A stretch of 64,000 bases of DNA from Amycolatopsis vancoresmycina (GTDB taxonomy: Bacteria > Actinomycetota > Actinomycetes > Mycobacteriales > Pseudonocardiaceae): positions 1 to 64,000 of the forward strand of contig NZ_JNYY01000017.1 in the NCBI RefSeq assembly GCF_000716785.1, in the 5' to 3' direction. Each line of letters starts with the position of its first letter. Within the stretch, counting starts at the first letter, position 1. Below the pieces are notes generated by a model that had not been told where the DNA came from, ran no database searches, and was given only the letters and a program-made list of their open reading frames with translations. Positions 58,632-64,000 of the stretch are shown here, piece by piece. Position numbers and translations under genes: made by a program.

Positions 58632-60197
58632 GTGACGTCACCGCGAAGACCGGCCGAAGCACTCCGCCTTGCGCAGCGGATCAGCTGGTTGCTGCGCGCC
58701 AATCGCATTCACGCGCCGGAACCGGAAATGCGACGATTACGGGGTTTTGCCGAGACGTGGGCCGCGGTTTTTCCGGGCGTTCCGCCGTCGATCGACATTT
58801 TGTCCCGGTGGGAAAACAGCACCGCGCTCGTCCCCCACGCCGCCGTCCGCCGCTACGAGACCATGCTCGGCATCCGCGGGGAAGCCCTGGTCGCGATCAC
58901 CGACACCGTCGCCAGGTACTACCGCGGTACGGCCGACGCGGCGCCGCGGCTCGCCCGGTGCGAGATCGCCGACGACATTGCCGCGCGACGGCTGGACACG
59001 CTCGTCGACCTGGCCGTGACGGGCGGGAACGTCAGCGGTCCGGAATGGAACGAACTGACCGCGCTCCTTTGCCGGACGCCGTACGCAATCCTCAGCCCGA
59101 AGCGCACCTGGGAAACATTGTCGGAACGGCTGCTGACCGAAATGGCGATTTCCGACGGGGTCAAGTGGATGCACCGCGCCGAGGCCTTCCAGCGGCTGAT
59201 GGCGCACCCGGTCGGCGGCGCCGCGGCCATCGCGGCCGCGGCGTCCGCGTCGGCCGATCTCGGCGTGCAGAGCATGGTCGGCACGGTGTCGGTCTTCGAC
59301 TCGACCGCGGCCCCCGCGGCCGCCGGCCTCGTGGTCGGTCACCTGGCTTCGCCGCTGACCGACCGGACGTTCGCCGGCGCGCTGCTGGCCTGCTTCCGCA
59401 AAGTCGGCCAGGGCCACTTCCGGAGCGGGCAGCTGGTCGTCGTCTCCGACCTGCTGACCGACCTGCTGGGCGGGCCGGTCTCCGCCGGCTCCGCGGCACT
59501 GGCCGGGGCCATCCTCCGGCAGCTGCCCCTCGGCCTGCGGCAGCGTGTCCCGGTCCGGATCTGGAACGTGCTCGCGGCCGAGCTGCCCGGGCCGCCGGAG
59601 TGGTCGGCGACCGACGAGATCGCGGCCGCGGTGGCGGCCACGGACACCGAGGCGTGGGACGACGCCGTCCTGCGGGAGCTGATCCGCGAAGCCCTCTTCG
59701 CCGACGTCTTCGACCAGCGCCTGTACGCCCAGTTCATGATCTACAGCACGCCCTGCCGGGCCCCGGTGGCGCGGGAACTGGGTGCGGCCCTGCGCCACCG
59801 GCGCCGCGACAAGGACTGGGCCGTTCCCCTGGTCGAAGCGCTGCGGGTCATCGGCGGTCCGGCCGAGCGCCGCGACATCGAGCTGCTCGTGCTGGACCGG
59901 GCCCTGCCGGCCGCCGTCCGGGACACCGCCGCGTCCGCGCTCGGGCACGTCGGCGGGACCAGCCCCGACGCCTTCTGGGTCACGGCCCTGGCTGCCACCC
60001 GGCTGAACTACCACACAACGGCGGGACAGCCGGAGATCTCGGTCCTCGACCGGCTGGTCTACGCGATGGGGATGGCCGGCGCGGACGGCGCCTTGAGCCG
60101 GGTCTCGGCCACCCCCGACCTCCCGGTGCGGATTCGTGCCTCGGCGCGGTGGTGGCTCTCCCTTTCCCCGTGCCTCAGGCAAAGCGCGCGGACGTGA
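58632..60197 (+). CDS. Helix-turn-helix regulator-like protein
   Basis: This is a 521-residue protein. GTG 58632 is the best start because upstream in-frame codons lie in the repeat array, although no good ribosome site is seen. Residues about 1-80 have a XRE-like helical pattern (A-L-R-L-A-Q-R-I-S-W-L-L, then S-I-D-I-L-S-R-W-E-N). The remaining 440 residues are helical with repeated Ala/Leu segments, resembling a HEAT-like or ligand-sensing domain. Large regulators of this sort are common beside actinomycete polyketide clusters. Convergent with PKS4, 16 bp between stops. A regulatory role is likely; the target is unknown. Confidence 0.65.
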   Translation: MTSPRRPAEALRLAQRISWLLRANRIHAPEPEMRRLRGFAETWAAVFPGVPPSIDILSRWENSTALVPHAAVRRYETMLGIRGEALVAITDTVARYYRGTADAAPRLARCEIADDIAARRLDTLVDLAVTGGNVSGPEWNELTALLCRTPYAILSPKRTWETLSERLLTEMAISDGVKWMHRAEAFQRLMAHPVGGAAAIAAAASASADLGVQSMVGTVSVFDSTAAPAAAGLVVGHLASPLTDRTFAGALLACFRKVGQGHFRSGQLVVVSDLLTDLLGGPVSAGSAALAGAILRQLPLGLRQRVPVRIWNVLAAELPGPPEWSATDEIAAAVAATDTEAWDDAVLRELIREALFADVFDQRLYAQFMIYSTPCRAPVARELGAALRHRRRDKDWAVPLVEALRVIGGPAERRDIELLVLDRALPAAVRDTAASALGHVGGTSPDAFWVTALAATRLNYHTTAGQPEISVLDRLVYAMGMAGADGALSRVSATPDLPVRIRASARWWLSLSPCLRQSART

Positions 60198-60213
60198 CGC
60201 GCTCGGCCCCGGT

Positions 60214-63210
60214 TCAGGAACCCCGCTCGGCGATCCGCGCCGCGAGCAACCGGACCGTCGGCAGCTCGACCACCGCCGTCGCGGGCAGGTTCCAGTGGGC
60301 CGCGATGCGGACCGCGCCCGCCGAACGGCCGCCCAGCTCGAAGAAGTTGTCGTCCGCGCCGATCTCCTCGTAGCCCAGTGCCGTCGCCCAGCGGGCTGCC
60401 ACCTCCTGCTCGAGGCCCGGTTCCGGCTCCACGAACGGCGTGCCCAGCGCCGGCCGGGGCCGCGCCGCCGCCGTCAGCCGGACGGTCTCCGTGGCTCGGA
60501 CCGGCTGGAGCAACGGAACACCGGACAGCACCACTTCGGTCAGCTGGTCGGCCGCGGCCACCGCGGCGAGCACCGCCGGGGCGGGGTCCGAAGTGGACAC
60601 GACGGTGGTCCACCGTCCGCGGCCGGTGAGACGGGCCACGCGGGCGTGGGCCGCCAGCGCGCGTCCGGCGGGATCCGGCCGGACGAGCAGGATTCCCCGG
60701 CCGCCGCCCAGGTCCGGCACGTCCCGGTGCACCTCGGCCTCGGCGTGCCCGGTCAGCTCGTACGGCTCGTGGTGCAGCCGCCACGACTGGTCTCCGCGGA
60801 CGGCCAGCGAGGGCTCGGTGTGCAGGACGGCGGCGAGGACCTGGTCGAGGTCGGCGTCGGCGCCCACGTCCACGTGCCGCGGGGTCAGCGCCGTGAGCGC
60901 CGCGTGCGCCGGCGTGGTCAGGTCGGGGCCGAGGACACCCACGGCGCCGGCGGTCAGCGTCACCATCCCGGGCCACAGCCCGGCCGCCACCTCGGCCTCC
61001 CCCGGTGAACCGCCCAGGGCGAAGCCGTGCACGACCGTACGCGGGACGACCACCAGCGAGCGCAGCAGCTCGGGCAGGTCGCCCGGCCCCACGACGAAGT
61101 CGCCGGTGTCCAGGAACGCGAAGCCGGACCCCGGCCGCACGGTGGTCACCTCGCCCCCCGCCAAGGTGATGCGGGAGGCCAGCGCCTCGGCCACCGGGTC
61201 GGCGGCGAACACCAGCCACGGCCCCGCCGCGCGCACCCGGCGCTCCAACCCGGTCACCGGCTGCGGGTCGAGCCGCCACGACGGCACGTGCGCAGCCGGA
61301 CGCGCCGGGCGTCCGGGATCGACCCAATACCGCTTGCGCTGGAACGGATACGGGGGCAGCTCGACCCGCCGTCCTTCCCCGCGGTGCAGGGCGGGCCAGT
61401 CCACCGCGCAGCCCGCGAGCCAGAGCCGGGCCAGTGTCTCGAGGACCCACTCGCCGGCCGAACCGCCCTCGACGACGATCGTGTCGGTGGCGCTCTCGTC
61501 CAGCCGGACACCCAGCCGGGTCAGTCCGGCGGTCAACGCCGCCAGCGCCCCCTCGCGGGTGGGCGCCGGTGCCGGAACCCCGGCCCCGGCCAGCAGGCGG
61601 TGGGCCGCCGCGGCCGCCGCGCCCCACTCCGCGCCGGAGCTCGCGGCCAGGCGGAACCGCGGGTCGCGGCGACGGGTCTCGCCGTCGATCCACCGGCCCG
61701 GGTCGGCCAGCGCCGCCACCGCGTCCGGGACGTCCCGGACCACCACGGCCCGGCGGAGCGCGAAGTGCCCCCGCGACACCTGGAGCGTGAAAGCGACGTC
61801 GCCGAGGTCCAGGTCGGGGTGCGCAGCGAGGTGGGCACGCAGCCGCGAGGTCACCTCGTCCAGGGCCGCGGCGTCACCGGCGGAGAAGGTGAGCAGCTGC
61901 GGGCCGTCGGCGGGCCGGGGCTCCCGCACCGGCGGCTGTTCCAGGACGACGTGCGCGTTCGTCCCCCCGACGCCGAACGAGCTGACCCCCGCCCGGCGCG
62001 GGGTGCCGTCCTCGGGCCACGGAACGTCCGCGGGCAGCACGGTGAACCGGTCGCCGAGCGCGGGGTTGGGCGTGCGGAACCCGGCGGTGCCCGGCAGGAC
62101 ACCGTCACGCAGGTTCAGCGCCGCCCGGATGAGCGAGGTGACGCCGGACGCCCGGTCGAGGTGCCCGATGCTCGGCTTGACCGAGCTCAGCACGCACGGC
62201 GCGGCCCGCCCCGGCCCGAACACCCGGTTCAGCGCGGCGAGCTCGATCGAGTCGCCCAGCGGCGTGCCGACGGCGTGGCACTCGACGTACCCGACCGTCT
62301 CGGGCTTCACCCCGGCCACGGCGAGCGCGGTGTCCACCACCGCGGCCTGCCCGGCGACGCCGGGGGCGGGGTAGCCGGCCCGGTCCCGGCCGTCGTTGTT
62401 GACCGCCGAGCCGAGGATCACCGCGTGCACGACGTCGCCGTCGGCGAGGGCGTCCTCCAGGCGCTTGAGGGCGACGACGGCCGCGCCGGACCCCATCACG
62501 GTGCCGTTCGCGTCCGCGTCGAGGGCGCGCACCCGGCCGTCGGGGGAAAGGATGTCGCCGTCGGCGTGGACGTGGCCGCCGGCCTGCGGCAGCGGCAGCG
62601 CGGCGCCGCCGGCCAGGGCCAGGTCGCACTCGTAGGTCAGCAGGCTCTGGCACGCCAGGTGCACCGCGACCAGCGAGGTCGAGCAGTACGTCTGCACGGT
62701 GATCGCCGGGCCGCGCAGGCCCAGCTTGTACGACACGAGCGACGTCAGCGAATCGCGCTCCACGCCCGCGGACAGCAACGGCTTGCCGTCCGGTTCCGCG
62801 GCGAGGCCGCCGAGGTTGCGGGTCAGGTAGTCGGGGAACGCGCAGCCGGCGAACAGCCCGACGGGCACGCCGGGCTCGGTCGGCCGGTAGCCGGCCCGTT
62901 CCAGGGCCTCCCACGAGCATTCCAGCAGCAGCCGGTGGTGGGGTTCCAGGGTTTCCGCCTCCCGCGCGGAAAGCCCGAAGGCGGCGGCGTCGAACGTCTC
63001 GACACCGCCGGCGACGGGCCCGCCGACGCGGACGTGCCCCGGGGTGGCCGGGTCCACGCCCGCGGCGGCGAGCTCGTCGCCGGTCAAGTCCCGCAGGCCG
63101 GGGATCCCGGCCGCGAGGTTGCGGCGCAGCTGCTCGACGTCGGCGGCGCCGGGGAACCGCCCCGCCATCCCGACGAGCGCCACGGCGGATTCGTGTGCCG
63201 GTTCCGTCAC
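60214..63210 (-). CDS. AT-less PKS module: KS, remnant KR, ACP
   Basis: This is a 998-residue protein; GTG 63210 with AAAGGA 6 nt upstream. The KS (about 9-430) appears intact: Cys176 in T-Y-C-S-T-S, the catalytic His regions C-H-A-V-G-T and S-V-K-P-S-I-G-H. Between about 430 and 640 only the linkers that flank an AT remain (ending P-P-Y-P-F-Q-R-K-R-Y-W); no G-x-S-x-G serine is present. The next 300 residues look like the structural half of a KR and a shortened catalytic half lacking the G-G-x-G-x-x-G and Tyr motifs. ACP has Ser963 in G-G-R-S. It cannot extend on its own unless loaded in trans. It could act in transfer, release or dimerisation, or be degenerating. Confidence 0.85.
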   Translation of the reverse strand: MTEPAHESAVALVGMAGRFPGAADVEQLRRNLAAGIPGLRDLTGDELAAAGVDPATPGHVRVGGPVAGGVETFDAAAFGLSAREAETLEPHHRLLLECSWEALERAGYRPTEPGVPVGLFAGCAFPDYLTRNLGGLAAEPDGKPLLSAGVERDSLTSLVSYKLGLRGPAITVQTYCSTSLVAVHLACQSLLTYECDLALAGGAALPLPQAGGHVHADGDILSPDGRVRALDADANGTVMGSGAAVVALKRLEDALADGDVVHAVILGSAVNNDGRDRAGYPAPGVAGQAAVVDTALAVAGVKPETVGYVECHAVGTPLGDSIELAALNRVFGPGRAAPCVLSSVKPSIGHLDRASGVTSLIRAALNLRDGVLPGTAGFRTPNPALGDRFTVLPADVPWPEDGTPRRAGVSSFGVGGTNAHVVLEQPPVREPRPADGPQLLTFSAGDAAALDEVTSRLRAHLAAHPDLDLGDVAFTLQVSRGHFALRRAVVVRDVPDAVAALADPGRWIDGETRRRDPRFRLAASSGAEWGAAAAAAHRLLAGAGVPAPAPTREGALAALTAGLTRLGVRLDESATDTIVVEGGSAGEWVLETLARLWLAGCAVDWPALHRGEGRRVELPPYPFQRKRYWVDPGRPARPAAHVPSWRLDPQPVTGLERRVRAAGPWLVFAADPVAEALASRITLAGGEVTTVRPGSGFAFLDTGDFVVGPGDLPELLRSLVVVPRTVVHGFALGGSPGEAEVAAGLWPGMVTLTAGAVGVLGPDLTTPAHAALTALTPRHVDVGADADLDQVLAAVLHTEPSLAVRGDQSWRLHHEPYELTGHAEAEVHRDVPDLGGGRGILLVRPDPAGRALAAHARVARLTGRGRWTTVVSTSDPAPAVLAAVAAADQLTEVVLSGVPLLQPVRATETVRLTAAARPRPALGTPFVEPEPGLEQEVAARWATALGYEEIGADDNFFELGGRSAGAVRIAAHWNLPATAVVELPTVRLLAARIAERGS

Positions 63211-63229
63211 AGCAGGTCCTTTCGGTGCT

Positions 63230-63991
63230 TCAGAGCAGGTGGCTGCGGCCCCAGCCGTGGGCCAGCCGGTAGGTGGCGAACGCGCCGGTGGCGAGCCCGA
63301 TCCCGAGCACGATCAGCGCCGGGCGCAGCATCGCTTCGGCGTTGCCGGCCATGGCCGCGCGGATCAGCGACAGCCCCCAGTAGCCCGGGGAGAACGGCGC
63401 GATCGCCTGCGCCCACGACGGCATCAGCGAGACCGGCAGCAGCGAACCGCCGAGTGAGCTGATGGTGATCGCCCCGAGGTCGACGGCGACGATCAGGTCG
63501 CCGCGGCTGCGGACCACAGTGGACAGTGCCGCGCCCATGGCCAGCAGCATGAACCCCCACAGGCACATCGCGCCGAACACCAGGCCGGGCGACACCGGGA
63601 ACGGCATCCCGACCACGAGCCAGCCGTAGACGATCAGCACGCCCTGCTGGACCAGCAGCACGACGAACACCGGGATCGCCTTGCCGATCAGCAGTTCCGC
63701 GCGGGCGGCCCGGCTGGCGCGCAGCCGGTCCCAGGTGCGCCATTCGCGTTCGACGAAGATCGCGTTGCCCACGATCGCCATCGCGAACACGGAGAACATC
63801 ACCAGCTGCCCGGTCACGGCCTCGACGGCACCGGTGCCCAGCGCCTTCACGTACAGCGGCTGGAACAGCACCATGAAGATCATCGGCGTGATCAGGTAGC
63901 TGATCAGCTGCGAGGGGTCGCGCAGGCGCAGGATCGCGTTGTAGCGGACGAGGGCGCCGGCCCGGGAGAGGGAGTCAGTGCGCGTCGACAT
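63230..63991 (-). CDS. ABC-2 type transporter permease
   Basis: This 253-residue protein has about six hydrophobic segments and the ABC-2 permease pattern (L-I-S-Y-L-I-T-P near 29, V-E-R-E-W-R-T-W-D-R-L-R near 81, L-S-T-V-V-R-S-R-G-D). It resembles DrrB-type exporters that pair with an ATPase for antibiotic efflux. A TGA at 63998-64000, 6 bp upstream of the start, could be the stop of the partner ATPase gene beyond the window. It precedes PKS4 by 19 bp and is probably co-transcribed with it. Self-resistance or product export is inferred. Confidence 0.88.
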   Translation of the reverse strand: MSTRTDSLSRAGALVRYNAILRLRDPSQLISYLITPMIFMVLFQPLYVKALGTGAVEAVTGQLVMFSVFAMAIVGNAIFVEREWRTWDRLRASRAARAELLIGKAIPVFVVLLVQQGVLIVYGWLVVGMPFPVSPGLVFGAMCLWGFMLLAMGAALSTVVRSRGDLIVAVDLGAITISSLGGSLLPVSLMPSWAQAIAPFSPGYWGLSLIRAAMAGNAEAMLRPALIVLGIGLATGAFATYRLAHGWGRSHLL

Positions 63992-64000
63992 CGGTCGTCA

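Overview
The window is very GC-rich, densely packed actinobacterial DNA: GTG starts are frequent, ATGA/GTGA stop-start overlaps are common, and it holds SARP regulators and modular polyketide synthases. A Pseudonocardiales host such as Amycolatopsis fits best, but that is an inference. I see no tRNA, rRNA, CRISPR array, transposase, capsid, portal or terminase gene.

Region 1 (about 1-24.5 kb) is a contractile-tail-like injection system. One long minus-strand operon runs from 24,459 down to 3,864. It encodes a sheath, a tube, a VgrG-like hub/spike, a PAAR-like tip, a gp25-like wedge, a baseplate J-like protein and a large baseplate partner. Two large unrecognised proteins (863 and 581 aa) lie between tube and spike, where cargo could sit. 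The distal part encodes a Lys/Glu-repeat protein, an ATP-grasp ligase with a companion protein, a 2-oxoglutarate/Fe(II)-type oxygenase, a secreted beta-helix protein and a GH25 muramidase. No AAA+ ATPase of the kind usual in extracellular contractile injection systems is present in the window. A 5'-truncated Rhs gene with a C-terminal toxin-like domain converges on the operon end. A divergent SARP-NB-ARC-TPR regulator (24,576-27,419) is separated from the operon by three tandem 11-bp direct repeats, the layout expected of a SARP operator.

Region 2 (27.4-32.6 kb) holds a coding-like fragment, an F420-type (LLM) oxidoreductase, a second SARP-NB-ARC regulator and a PLP fold-III decarboxylase. 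The last two form a two-gene operon divergent from the polyketide genes.

Region 3 (33-64 kb) is a type I polyketide cluster. PKS1 is KSQ-AT-ACP then KS-AT-DH-KR-ACP, PKS2 is KS-AT-KR-ACP, and PKS3 has two KS-AT-KR-ACP modules. A five-gene set follows: FkbK-like dehydrogenase, free ACP, FkbI-like acyl dehydrogenase, FkbH-like glyceryl transferase and type II thioesterase. The first four match the route to hydroxymalonyl-ACP; the O-methyltransferase that would give methoxymalonyl-ACP is absent here. A regulator follows, then on the minus strand an AT-less PKS module with a broken KR and an ABC-2 permease cut near the window edge. No terminal thioesterase or reductase domain is seen, so the release step is not visible.

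A 21-bp repeat family occurs at three loci (28.74-28.83, 42.47-42.54 and 58.43-58.50 kb). The middle copy lies in frame inside PKS2, next to a near-perfect 48-bp palindrome that is also read through in frame.
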